From contig CACZJZ010000010.1 in NCBI GenBank assembly GCA_902781655.1, positions 37,711 to 101,710 of the forward strand: DNA of 64,000 nucleotides, written 5' to 3'. Shown here piece by piece: positions 18,492 to 25,921 of this stretch (the first letter of the stretch is position 1; every line of letters starts with the position of its first letter). The translations under genes were made by a program, and so were the position numbers. The DNA is from an uncultured Lachnospiraceae bacterium. Its GTDB lineage: Bacteria > Bacillota > Clostridia > Lachnospirales > Lachnospiraceae. A model generated the notes under the pieces. That model was not told where the DNA came from. It worked only from the letters and a program-made list of their open reading frames with translations, and searched no databases.

Positions 18492-19403
18492 TTGTACGGC
18501 AAGATTCTCAGCGAGATGGGCATGATGGCGTTCACGATGGCGGCAGGATATCTGCTTCGCAGGCGGGAACTCATCACCGATGCAGGCAAAAAGAGCCTCA
18601 CCAATCTGATTCTGTACTTCATTCTCCCCTGCAATATCATCAAGGCATTCTGCATTCCCTTCAGCCGGCAGCTGCTGGTGCAGATGTCCATGGCGCTCTT
18701 TGCCGCCGTGCTGGTGCAGGCGATCAGTATGTTCCTTGCGGCGGTCGCCTACCGGCGTCTGCTGAAGGGAGAAAAGCAGGTCTTCCAGTATGGAACGGTC
18801 TGTTCCAATGCGGGCTTCATCGGCAATGCGGTGGCGCAGGGTGTGTATGGAGACACAGGACTTCTGATCGCCTCCATTTACCTCATTCCGCTCCGCATCG
18901 TGATGTGGACGGCGGGAATCTCCTACTTTACGGAGGGAGGCAGCGTGTGGAAGAGCATGAGAAAGGTGATGCTGCATCCCTGTATGATCGCGGTCTATAT
19001 CGGGATGGCACTGTTCCTCACGCAGGCACCGCTTCCAGAGGTAATCAGCCTCTCGCTCTCGACGGTGAGCGCATCCTGCACCGGACTCATCATGGTATAC
19101 ATCGGGACAATCCTCTGCGGCGTCCATATCCGGGAGCTGGTCAGCAGGGATCAGATCTATTTTGCCGCTATCAGGCTGGTCGCGATTCCGGCGCTGACGT
19201 GGGGTATGTGCCGGATGATCCGCGCGGACAGTGTCATCACCGGCGTCTGCACACTGCTGGCGTCGATGCCGGCGGGCAGCACGACCTCGATTCTCGCGGC
19301 GCAGTACGGTGCGGATGAGAAGGCGGCGGCAAAATGCGTGGTTTTCACAACGGCGCTCTCCGCGGTGGCAATTCCGCTGTGGTGCATCGCCCTGCAGGGA
19401 TGA
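18492..19403 (+). CDS. AEC-family transporter (auxin efflux carrier fold)
   Basis: 303 residues with about ten spans in two repeats. The start chosen is the TTG at 18492, eight bases after a GGGGGAGAG box; it gives the standard N terminus LYGKILSEMGMMAFTMAAGY, whereas the upstream open frame overlaps dapL. Family features include KKSLTNLILYFILPCNIIKA in the first repeat and the discontinuous-helix segment SMPAGSTTSILAAQYG near the end. Members move organic anions such as malate, malonate or amino acid derivatives. Between a transaminase and a racemase/dehydrogenase pair it may export a 2-hydroxy or 2-oxo acid; this is inference. Confidence 0.82.
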   Translation: MYGKILSEMGMMAFTMAAGYLLRRRELITDAGKKSLTNLILYFILPCNIIKAFCIPFSRQLLVQMSMALFAAVLVQAISMFLAAVAYRRLLKGEKQVFQYGTVCSNAGFIGNAVAQGVYGDTGLLIASIYLIPLRIVMWTAGISYFTEGGSVWKSMRKVMLHPCMIAVYIGMALFLTQAPLPEVISLSLSTVSASCTGLIMVYIGTILCGVHIRELVSRDQIYFAAIRLVAIPALTWGMCRMIRADSVITGVCTLLASMPAGSTTSILAAQYGADEKAAAKCVVFTTALSAVAIPLWCIALQG

Positions 19404-19430
19404 ATTGGAAAAAGACAGGAGGAATATTCG

Positions 19431-20138
19431 ATGGTGCTTCAAGGCGGCAGAACCTATTATGGTCCGAAAATTGGGATTCTGATGATGCGGACGCGCTTCC
19501 CGCGGATTCCCGGCGACCCGGGCAACGCGGCGACGTTTCCGTTTCCGGTGAGCTATCGGGTCGTGCCGGATCTGTTTCCTGCGGGACGGATTCCGGCGGA
19601 CGCGGATGAGATCCTGCTTCAGGAATTCAGACAGGCGGCGCAGGATCTGGAGGCGGACGGCTGCCGTGCGATCACGACCGTATGCAGCTTTCTCGCTGGA
19701 TTTCAGCGTGAACTGGCGGAAGCAGTCCGCATTCCGGTATTTACCTCCACACTGTCGCTGGTTCCGTGGGCATCGACGCTGATCGGGAAGGGACGTCCGA
19801 TCGGCATTTTCTCGGACAACGCGGCGATGATGAATGACGATCTGTTCGGGCGGCTCGGCTGGTCCACGGCAGAATATCCGGTGACGGTCAGCGCGCTCCC
19901 GCAGGATTCAGAGTTCCATCGGGTGATCATCGAGGATCGGACGGAAGGCGATGTCGATCTCATCCGGCAGGAGATGCTGACGATGACGAAGAAGCACATG
20001 GAGGAACATCCGGACACAGGAGCAATTTTGCTTGAGTGCGCGAACTATGCGGCATTTCAGAAGGAGATCGCAGCGCAGGCGAAGGTTCCGGTGTTCAGCA
20101 TCAACCAGCTCATTCTGATGATACAGGACGCGGTGTGA
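19431..20138 (+). CDS. Aspartate/glutamate racemase family protein
   Basis: 235 residues. The two catalytic Cys positions of the Asp/Glu/hydantoin racemase fold are visible in ITTVCSFLAGF (first half) and ILLECANYAAF (second half). The N terminus IGILMMRTRFPRIPGDPGN fits the cofactor-independent racemase-like group. An ATG at 19431 with an AGGAGGAAT box follows the AEC gene by 27 bp. This subgroup includes proteins of unknown substrate, so aspartate itself is not assured; epimerisation of an amino acid or hydroxy acid is the likely role in this cluster. Confidence 0.78.
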   Translation: MVLQGGRTYYGPKIGILMMRTRFPRIPGDPGNAATFPFPVSYRVVPDLFPAGRIPADADEILLQEFRQAAQDLEADGCRAITTVCSFLAGFQRELAEAVRIPVFTSTLSLVPWASTLIGKGRPIGIFSDNAAMMNDDLFGRLGWSTAEYPVTVSALPQDSEFHRVIIEDRTEGDVDLIRQEMLTMTKKHMEEHPDTGAILLECANYAAFQKEIAAQAKVPVFSINQLILMIQDAV

Positions 20139-20173
20139 GAGAGGGAAGAATCCCGGTGGAGGCAGGACGGAAG

Positions 20174-21205
20174 ATGGCAGCACAGAAAAAGGTACTGGTG
20201 ACGGAGCCGGTGGATGAGGCGGGGACAAATCTGTTGAAGGCACATGGCTTTGAGGTTGTGCAGGGCACGGGGATCGAACAGGAGACGGTGATCCGCGAGG
20301 CACAGGGCTGCGGGGGCATTCTCACGAGAAATGCGCGCATCACCGCGGACGTCATGGATCATTGCCCGGAGCTCCGCGTCATCGGCGTGCACGGCGTCGG
20401 TGTGGATATCATCGATGTGGAGGCTGCGACCGCACGCAAAATCCAGGTGGTCAATGCGGCAGGCTCAAATCGCGAGGCGGTCGCGGAGTACGCGATGAGT
20501 CTGATTCTGATGCTCGCGAAGGGCAGCGTGCAGTACAACAATGAGCTGAAGGCGGGGAACCTTGCGATCCGAAAGATGAAGGGAGAAAATGTGCAGGGCA
20601 AGACGCTCGGCATTCTCGGCATGGGCAACATCGGCACGCAGGTGGCTCGCATCGCGCACGGCGGATTCGGTATGGAGGTGTTCGGATATAACAGGCATAT
20701 TTCAGAACCGCAGAAGCTGGGCTTCTGCACGCTGCTTCCGGACAAGGAAGAGGTCATCCGGCGGGCGGATTTCCTGTCGCTTCATCTGCCGCTGACCGCC
20801 TCGACGCGCCATATCATCGGGGAGAGGGAACTCGAACTCATGAAGCCGACCGCCTATCTGGTCAACACCGGGCGCGGGGAGATCGTCGATGAGCAGGCGC
20901 TCATCCGGGCACTGCAGGAGAAGCGGATCAGAGGGGCGGGTCTTGACGTCTTTGAGGGCGGGCTGCCGAAGCCGGAGAATCCGCTCCTTCACATGGACAA
21001 TGTCATCGTTTCTCCCCATACCGCGGCTTTCACGGTCGAGTCACTGCGCAACATGGCAAGACAGGCGGCGCAGGGCATTGCGGAAGTACTGGAGAACCGC
21101 GCGCCGTCCTGGCCGGTCAACCGGATTCCCGGCGCGCCGCAGCAAAAGAAGGTGTCCTGCATTCTGGACTACTATCAATATGAATTCGGAACGGAGGCAA
21201 AATAA
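20174..21205 (+). CDS. D-2-hydroxyacid dehydrogenase, NAD-dependent (phosphoglycerate dehydrogenase-like)
   Basis: 343 residues. Rossmann motif LGILGMGNIGTQVARIA; catalytic Arg within NAAGSNREAVAEYAMSLI to LVNTGRGEIVDE, acid-base His in VSPHTAAFTVES. It starts at the ATG at 20174 with GGAGG 11 bases upstream; a GTG at 20156 is possible. No ACT domain, unlike many SerA proteins, so a general 2-oxoacid reductase is likelier than serine synthesis. Last gene of the run that begins at 11267; a new promoter follows. Would reduce the 2-oxo acid from the aminotransferase while regenerating NAD. Confidence 0.82.
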   Translation: MAAQKKVLVTEPVDEAGTNLLKAHGFEVVQGTGIEQETVIREAQGCGGILTRNARITADVMDHCPELRVIGVHGVGVDIIDVEAATARKIQVVNAAGSNREAVAEYAMSLILMLAKGSVQYNNELKAGNLAIRKMKGENVQGKTLGILGMGNIGTQVARIAHGGFGMEVFGYNRHISEPQKLGFCTLLPDKEEVIRRADFLSLHLPLTASTRHIIGERELELMKPTAYLVNTGRGEIVDEQALIRALQEKRIRGAGLDVFEGGLPKPENPLLHMDNVIVSPHTAAFTVESLRNMARQAAQGIAEVLENRAPSWPVNRIPGAPQQKKVSCILDYYQYEFGTEAK

Positions 21206-21278
21206 GGACGGCGCAGAGAGCCAGGCTGTGCCTGGAACTGCTTATCCATGAAGGTATGCCTCAAATTTTGCAGCCTGC

Positions 21279-21308
21279 TTGACGTACAGGCTTGCGGATG
21301 GATAGAAT
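21279..21308 (+). promoter_or_regulatory. Sigma-A promoter for comEA
   Basis: TTGACG at 21279-21284, 18-base spacer, TAGAAT at 21303-21308, about 50 bp upstream of the comEA start. It separates comEA from the amino-acid cluster. Confidence 0.6.
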
Positions 21309-21357
21309 AAAATCATTCCTTCGCGGAGCCCTTCATTTTACAGAGGAGGACTGTGCG

Positions 21358-22173
21358 ATGAGATGGAACACACAGACATTCATGAAATTCTGTAAAGACA
21401 GGTCCGGGTATATCGGCCTGTCTTTTGTTGTCGGAGTGGTATGTCTCTGGTCCGTGGCCTGCGGGAGGCAGGGCACGGAACTGGAACTGTATGATGCCGG
21501 AGGCAGTGCTGCGGCATCCACTTTGCAGCAGGCAAATCAGGAGACGGAGGAATCTGAATCACAACAGAAGAAAGATTCCGATAAAACAGTCCAGACCCAG
21601 CGGAATGAATCGGGTGCGGCCGCAGACAGCGGTGCGACGGTTTCTGCAGAGGAAGAGGAAATTCTGGTCTTTGTCTGCGGCGCGGTGAAGAAGGAGGGAG
21701 TCTATTCGCTCGGCACAGATGCCAGGGTATATGAAGCGGTGGCGGCGGCAGGAGGCTTCGCTGAGGAGGCGGACCGGGATGCGGTGAATCTCGCCATGCC
21801 GATGCATGACGGGGAGCAGCTCAGGATTCCGACAGAGGAGGAGATAGCGGCGCTTTCACCGGAGACGGGGAAAGCGCAGCAAGATGTGACGGGCGGCAGC
21901 AGCATGTCCGGAGGTGTCGGTATCTCGGGCGGAATTTCTGAATCAGAAAATAATACAGGCGAAGCCTCCGGTTCCGTCGGGAAGATCAATCTCAATACGG
22001 CCACGCGGGAGCAGCTCATGACTGTCCCGGGAATCGGCGGTGTGCGGGCAGATGCGATTCTGGAATACCGGGAGAGCAGCGGCAGATTCCGGACCATAGA
22101 GGAGATCCAGAATGTGTCGGGAATCAAGGCGGGGATTTATGCGAAGATACAGAATTACATTGCGGTAGAGTAG
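21358..22173 (+). CDS. comEA: ComEA family helix-hairpin-helix DNA-binding protein
   Basis: 271 residues from an ATG with AGGAGG ten bases upstream. One N-terminal membrane span (residues ~18-35) with a Cys in SVACGRQG, an acidic Ser/Gln-rich linker, an SLBB-type domain (about 100-165: VFVCGAVKKEGVYSLGTDAR) and a C-terminal double HhH DNA-binding unit with INLNTATREQLMTVPGIG and FRTIEEIQNVSGI. ComEA binds incoming double-stranded DNA at the membrane and hands it to ComEC, which is encoded about 3.7 kb downstream on the same strand. Confidence 0.9.
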   Translation: MRWNTQTFMKFCKDRSGYIGLSFVVGVVCLWSVACGRQGTELELYDAGGSAAASTLQQANQETEESESQQKKDSDKTVQTQRNESGAAADSGATVSAEEEEILVFVCGAVKKEGVYSLGTDARVYEAVAAAGGFAEEADRDAVNLAMPMHDGEQLRIPTEEEIAALSPETGKAQQDVTGGSSMSGGVGISGGISESENNTGEASGSVGKINLNTATREQLMTVPGIGGVRADAILEYRESSGRFRTIEEIQNVSGIKAGIYAKIQNYIAVE

Positions 22174-22182
22174 GAAATTAAT

Positions 22183-22211
22183 GTTAAAAAAGTATTACAA
22201 TGTACTATACT
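22183..22211 (+). promoter_or_regulatory. Possible promoter for the two-component operon
   Basis: A good -10 (TATACT, 22206-22211) in an AT-rich patch right after comEA, with a poor -35 (GTTAAA, 22183-22188) at 17 bases. It would produce a ~65-nt leader ahead of the response regulator. Confidence 0.4.
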
Positions 22212-22283
22212 AAGGAAGTGAAACCCGGATAGGACGGCTGACACGGGCGCGCTGGCACAGATTTTGCAGGGACGGAGCAGGAT

Positions 22284-22988
22284 ATGGCTAAAATTCTGGT
22301 GGTGGATGATGAAAAACTGATCGTCAAGGGAATCCGGTTCAGCCTCATGCAGGACGGCTACGAGGTGGATACGGCGTATGACGGAGAGGAAGCGCTGGAA
22401 AAGGCCAGAAGCAGCGCCTATGATGTCGTTCTTCTCGATGTGATGCTTCCGAAGCTGAATGGATTTGAGGTCTGCCAGCAGATACGCGAGTTCTCGGATA
22501 TGCCGATCATCATGCTCACCGCGAAGGGCGAGGATATGGACAAAATTCTGGGGCTTGACTACGGCGCGGATGATTACATCACGAAGCCGTTCAACATTCT
22601 TGAGGTCAAGGCCAGGATCAAGGCGATCATGCGCCGCACTGCCGCTATGAAGCGGGCGCAGGCGCAGACAGTGAAACCGCGTGAGAACGTGCTCACAAGC
22701 GGCGATCTGAAACTCGACTGCGACAACAGACGGCTGTATATCGCGGGAAGGGAAATCAATCTGACCTCGAAGGAATTCGAGGTACTGGAGCTCCTCGTTC
22801 GCAATCCGGGTAAAGTTTACAGCCGCGAGAAGCTGCTCACCGACATCTGGGGCGAGGATTTTCCCGGAGACGTGCGCACGGTGGATGTGCATATCCGGCG
22901 TCTTCGCGAGAAAATCGAGCAAAATCCTTCCGAACCGCGCTATGTGCAGACAAAGTGGGGGATCGGGTATTATTTCCGTCAGCAGTAA
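22284..22988 (+). CDS. Response regulator, OmpR/PhoB family
   Basis: 234 residues. Receiver domain with the acidic pair in VVDDEKLIVKG, phospho-acceptor Asp in VVLLDVMLPKLNG (about residue 53) and Lys in DYITKPFNILE. The C-terminal winged helix has INLTSKEFEVLELLVRNPGK and VRTVDVHIRRLREKIE. Resembles WalR/YycF-type regulators. GGAGCAGG precedes the ATG. The partner kinase begins 34 bp downstream. Target genes are not identifiable here. Confidence 0.92.
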   Translation: MAKILVVDDEKLIVKGIRFSLMQDGYEVDTAYDGEEALEKARSSAYDVVLLDVMLPKLNGFEVCQQIREFSDMPIIMLTAKGEDMDKILGLDYGADDYITKPFNILEVKARIKAIMRRTAAMKRAQAQTVKPRENVLTSGDLKLDCDNRRLYIAGREINLTSKEFEVLELLVRNPGKVYSREKLLTDIWGEDFPGDVRTVDVHIRRLREKIEQNPSEPRYVQTKWGIGYYFRQQ

Positions 22989-23022
22989 TGGAAGATCGTG
23001 ATCTATATTGTAATAGAAATCT

Positions 23023-24801
23023 ATGCTGAATAAACTGAAACTATTCTATCGGCGCTCCAGAATTCTGAGCAGTCTGCGCACGAGAATTTTTATTTTGATT
23101 CTCCTGATCGGCCTCGTTCCCTGCATTCTGCTGCATTACAGTATTCTGCAGGCGTATCACGGCCGCGCGGTCTCGGTGCGGACTTCCGAGGTCCGCACGC
23201 AGATGCGTGTTCTGGCCAATCACCTTATCACCTACAATTACATGGAAAATCCGTCCTCATACACGGTGAATGCGGAGCTGGATCTCTTCTCGACGCTGAA
23301 TGACGGACGGGTGCTTGTCATTGATTCGCATCTCAAGGTCATCAAAGATACCTATGCAATTTCCGAGGGGAAGACCATCGTCACCGAGGAAGTGGTGCGC
23401 TGTCTGCAGGAAGGAACACCGGGCGCCTCCTCCGGGTATGATCCGGAGGATGGCTATATTGAGATGGTCACACCGATCGTGGAGACAGCATCCCTGGAGG
23501 CCGGAGATTTCTCCGGAAATCAGACGACAGAGGAAAAGGTCCGCGGCGTGCTGCTCACCAGTGTTTCAACGGATTCCATCGTACAGACCATGGAAGCGCT
23601 GAGCCGGACCGCCATGCTGATCGAGGTACTCGCTGCACTGATTATTTTATTCCTTGCGTTTCTTCTCTCCGGGCGGCTTGTCGCTCCCTTCAACCGTCTC
23701 ACACAGCATATCAATGAGGTGAAGGAAGGGTTCTCCACGGAGCTGGTCCAGGAGCCTGCCTACTATGAGACGGAGCAGATTGTCGGCGCGTTTAACCGGG
23801 TGCTGGCCAGAATGCGGACGCTCGACGAGAGCCGGTCAGAGTTTGTATCCAATGTCTCCCACGAGCTTAAGACGCCGATGGCCTCCATGAAGGTTCTGGC
23901 CGATTCCCTCCTGCAGAATGAAAACGTTCCGGTGGAGATGTACCGGGAATTTCTGACCGACATTGACGCGGAGATTGACCGGGAGAACAAGATCATCAGC
24001 GATCTGCTCAGCCTCGTGAAGCTGGACAACAAGGAAGTGCGGATGAACATCACGAAGGTGAATATCGGAGATCTCACAGAGATCATCTGCCGCCGTATCC
24101 GCCCCCTGGCACAGAAACGCGACATCGAAATCACACTGGTTGTGGAACGCCCGGTGGTGGCGGAGATCGATGAGGTGAAGATGACACTTGTGCTCACCAA
24201 TCTCATCGAAAATGCAGTCAAGTACAATAAGGAGCATGGAAAGGTAAACGTCACGATTGACGCGGACCATCAGAACTTCACTGTGACAGTGGAGGATACG
24301 GGCGTAGGGATTCCGGAGGATTCCATCGATCGCATCTACGAGCGGTTTTACCGGGTTGACAAGTCCCGCTCGCGAGAAGTGGGCGGGACAGGACTGGGGC
24401 TGGCGATCACGAAAAACGCGGTGCTGCTGCACCGCGGAACCATCAAGGTCCGCAGTAAGCTGGGCGAGGGATCCATCTTCACCGTGACTATCCCTCTCAT
24501 TTACAACGCGACGCCGATCAACAAGGAACGGGCCAGCGCCCGTCAGCGGCGCAGGGAGCAGACCCAGATTCAGGGTCAGCTGGAGCATACGCTGCAGAAG
24601 ACGGAGGAGCAGCTCCGCCGGACGCAGGCAAAACTCCACTTTATGGAACACAAGGTGGAGGAAGACCGTGCAAATGATGAGGACGCGGATGTCAAAATAT
24701 GGGTCAGCAGCAGTGCGTCAGAGCAGGAACTGAAGGAAGAAAAGCAGGAAACGGAGAAAGCAGAGCAGGATTTGAAGAGAGAAGAGCAGGGCGCCGGCTG
24801 A
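23023..24801 (+). CDS. Sensor histidine kinase with HAMP domain and coiled-coil tail
   Basis: 592 residues. TM1 (IFILILLIGLVPCILLHYSI), an extracellular sensor of ~160 residues, TM2 (residues ~198-217), HAMP, HisKA with FVSNVSHELKTPMASMK, and a HATPase with NLIENAVKYN, EDTGVGIPED and GGTGLGLAITKN. Beyond the kinase core is a ~90-residue charged tail rich in Gln, Glu, Lys and Arg with heptad-like spacing (RQRRREQTQIQGQLEHTLQK) that looks like a coiled coil and is not part of the usual domain set. The stop lies one base before the next ATG, so kinase and GerMN lipoprotein are probably co-translated. WalK-like in architecture but lacks an obvious PAS domain. Confidence 0.9.
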   Translation: MLNKLKLFYRRSRILSSLRTRIFILILLIGLVPCILLHYSILQAYHGRAVSVRTSEVRTQMRVLANHLITYNYMENPSSYTVNAELDLFSTLNDGRVLVIDSHLKVIKDTYAISEGKTIVTEEVVRCLQEGTPGASSGYDPEDGYIEMVTPIVETASLEAGDFSGNQTTEEKVRGVLLTSVSTDSIVQTMEALSRTAMLIEVLAALIILFLAFLLSGRLVAPFNRLTQHINEVKEGFSTELVQEPAYYETEQIVGAFNRVLARMRTLDESRSEFVSNVSHELKTPMASMKVLADSLLQNENVPVEMYREFLTDIDAEIDRENKIISDLLSLVKLDNKEVRMNITKVNIGDLTEIICRRIRPLAQKRDIEITLVVERPVVAEIDEVKMTLVLTNLIENAVKYNKEHGKVNVTIDADHQNFTVTVEDTGVGIPEDSIDRIYERFYRVDKSRSREVGGTGLGLAITKNAVLLHRGTIKVRSKLGEGSIFTVTIPLIYNATPINKERASARQRRREQTQIQGQLEHTLQKTEEQLRRTQAKLHFMEHKVEEDRANDEDADVKIWVSSSASEQELKEEKQETEKAEQDLKREEQGAG

Positions 24802-24802
24802 C

Positions 24803-25807
24803 ATGAATTTGAGTGGGGCGAAACGACCTCTATTCACAGAGATGATGAGACAGAGAAGAAAAGGAAAACGATTGATCGCGACATTCGGAACGGCTTTACT
24901 GCTGCTTGTCATGCAGGTCGGGCTGATGACCGGATGCGGGAGTAGCAGAAAGACGGAGACGGCTGCCACCTCAGAGGATACGGTGACAATATACTATCTC
25001 GCAAAGGATGAAAAATCTCTGAACCCGGTGCCGTATCAGCCGGCGAAGCAGGGGAACGAGGCGCGCGTGGAGGAGCTTCTGCAGAAGCTGTCCACCAATG
25101 ACTCTGTGGAGTATAAAGCCCCGATCACCGGGTTCACGCTTCTGGGGTATACCATCGACAATGGCGTTCTCACGCTGGATTTCCCGGCAAAATACAAGAA
25201 ACTCGGGACAGCCAGAGAGACTCTGACGCGGGCAGCCATCGTCTGCACGCTCGGACAGGTGACCGGTATCAGTGGGGTCCGGTTCACGGTGGACGGGAAG
25301 GATCTTCTCGATGCGGACGGCAAGGCAGTAGGCGTGATGACGAGCGATTCCTTCGTGCTGAATATCGGGAAGGATATCGGCTCCTACGAGAAAGTCCGGT
25401 TGCATTTGTATTTTGCCAATGAGGAGGGGAACAAGCTGATCGGGGTATACCGAACGGTGGTATATAACAGCAATATCTCCATGGACAAGATGGTCGTGGA
25501 GGAGCTTCTCAAGGGACCGAACGGGCAGAGCATCTATCCGGCTATCAATCCGGAGACCAGGATCATCAGCGTCACGTCCAAGGATGGCGTGTGCTATGTC
25601 AATTTTGACAAGGCATTTCTGACGGAGCCGTATGCCGTGAGGCCGGAGGTCGCGATCTATTCGCTTGTAGATTCTCTCACGGAGCTTCCCGGGATCTCAA
25701 AGGTGCAGATCTCCATCGATGGAGACACGACGGCATCCTTCCTGGAGCAGATCCCACTGCAGACAGTCTTTGAACGGGATCTCAGCTTTGTGGACAACCC
25801 GTCCTAA
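24803..25807 (+). CDS. GerMN domain lipoprotein
   Basis: 334 residues; an internal ATG at 24842 would give a conventional signal peptide. The lipobox is GLMTGCGS. Two GerMN/GerM-like repeats follow, at roughly residues 55-180 and 190-320; the second contains VRLHLYFANEEGNKLIGVYR, VVEELLKGP and ICYVNFDKAFL-like CYVNFDKAFLTEPY. GerMN proteins are extracytoplasmic lipoproteins linked to spore germination or envelope processes. Placement directly behind a sensor kinase suggests it modulates the kinase or the envelope stress it reads. No visible terminator separates it from comEC. Confidence 0.82.
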   Translation: MNLSGAKRPLFTEMMRQRRKGKRLIATFGTALLLLVMQVGLMTGCGSSRKTETAATSEDTVTIYYLAKDEKSLNPVPYQPAKQGNEARVEELLQKLSTNDSVEYKAPITGFTLLGYTIDNGVLTLDFPAKYKKLGTARETLTRAAIVCTLGQVTGISGVRFTVDGKDLLDADGKAVGVMTSDSFVLNIGKDIGSYEKVRLHLYFANEEGNKLIGVYRTVVYNSNISMDKMVVEELLKGPNGQSIYPAINPETRIISVTSKDGVCYVNFDKAFLTEPYAVRPEVAIYSLVDSLTELPGISKVQISIDGDTTASFLEQIPLQTVFERDLSFVDNPS

Positions 25808-25825
25808 TGTCCTGTGTATCTTTAT

Positions 25826-25911
25826 CTGGTTTCGCGCGGCATCCGCGGGAAACCCCGCAAAAATTGTATCGCTGCTGTACTTATCTCCTGCCGCGTTCCG
25901 CGCGGCATCTT
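25826..25911. repeat. REP-like GC-rich element between GerMN and comEC
   Basis: Two direct copies of CGCGCGGCATC (25833-25843 and 25899-25909) bracket a segment with a short hairpin (GCGGG, AAAC, CCCGC near 25846-25859). The block occupies nearly all of the gap between the two genes. It looks like an interspersed intergenic repeat rather than coding sequence, although the comEC frame is open through it from a GTG at 25814. Confidence 0.4.
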
Positions 25912-25921
25912 ACTTTCGCCT

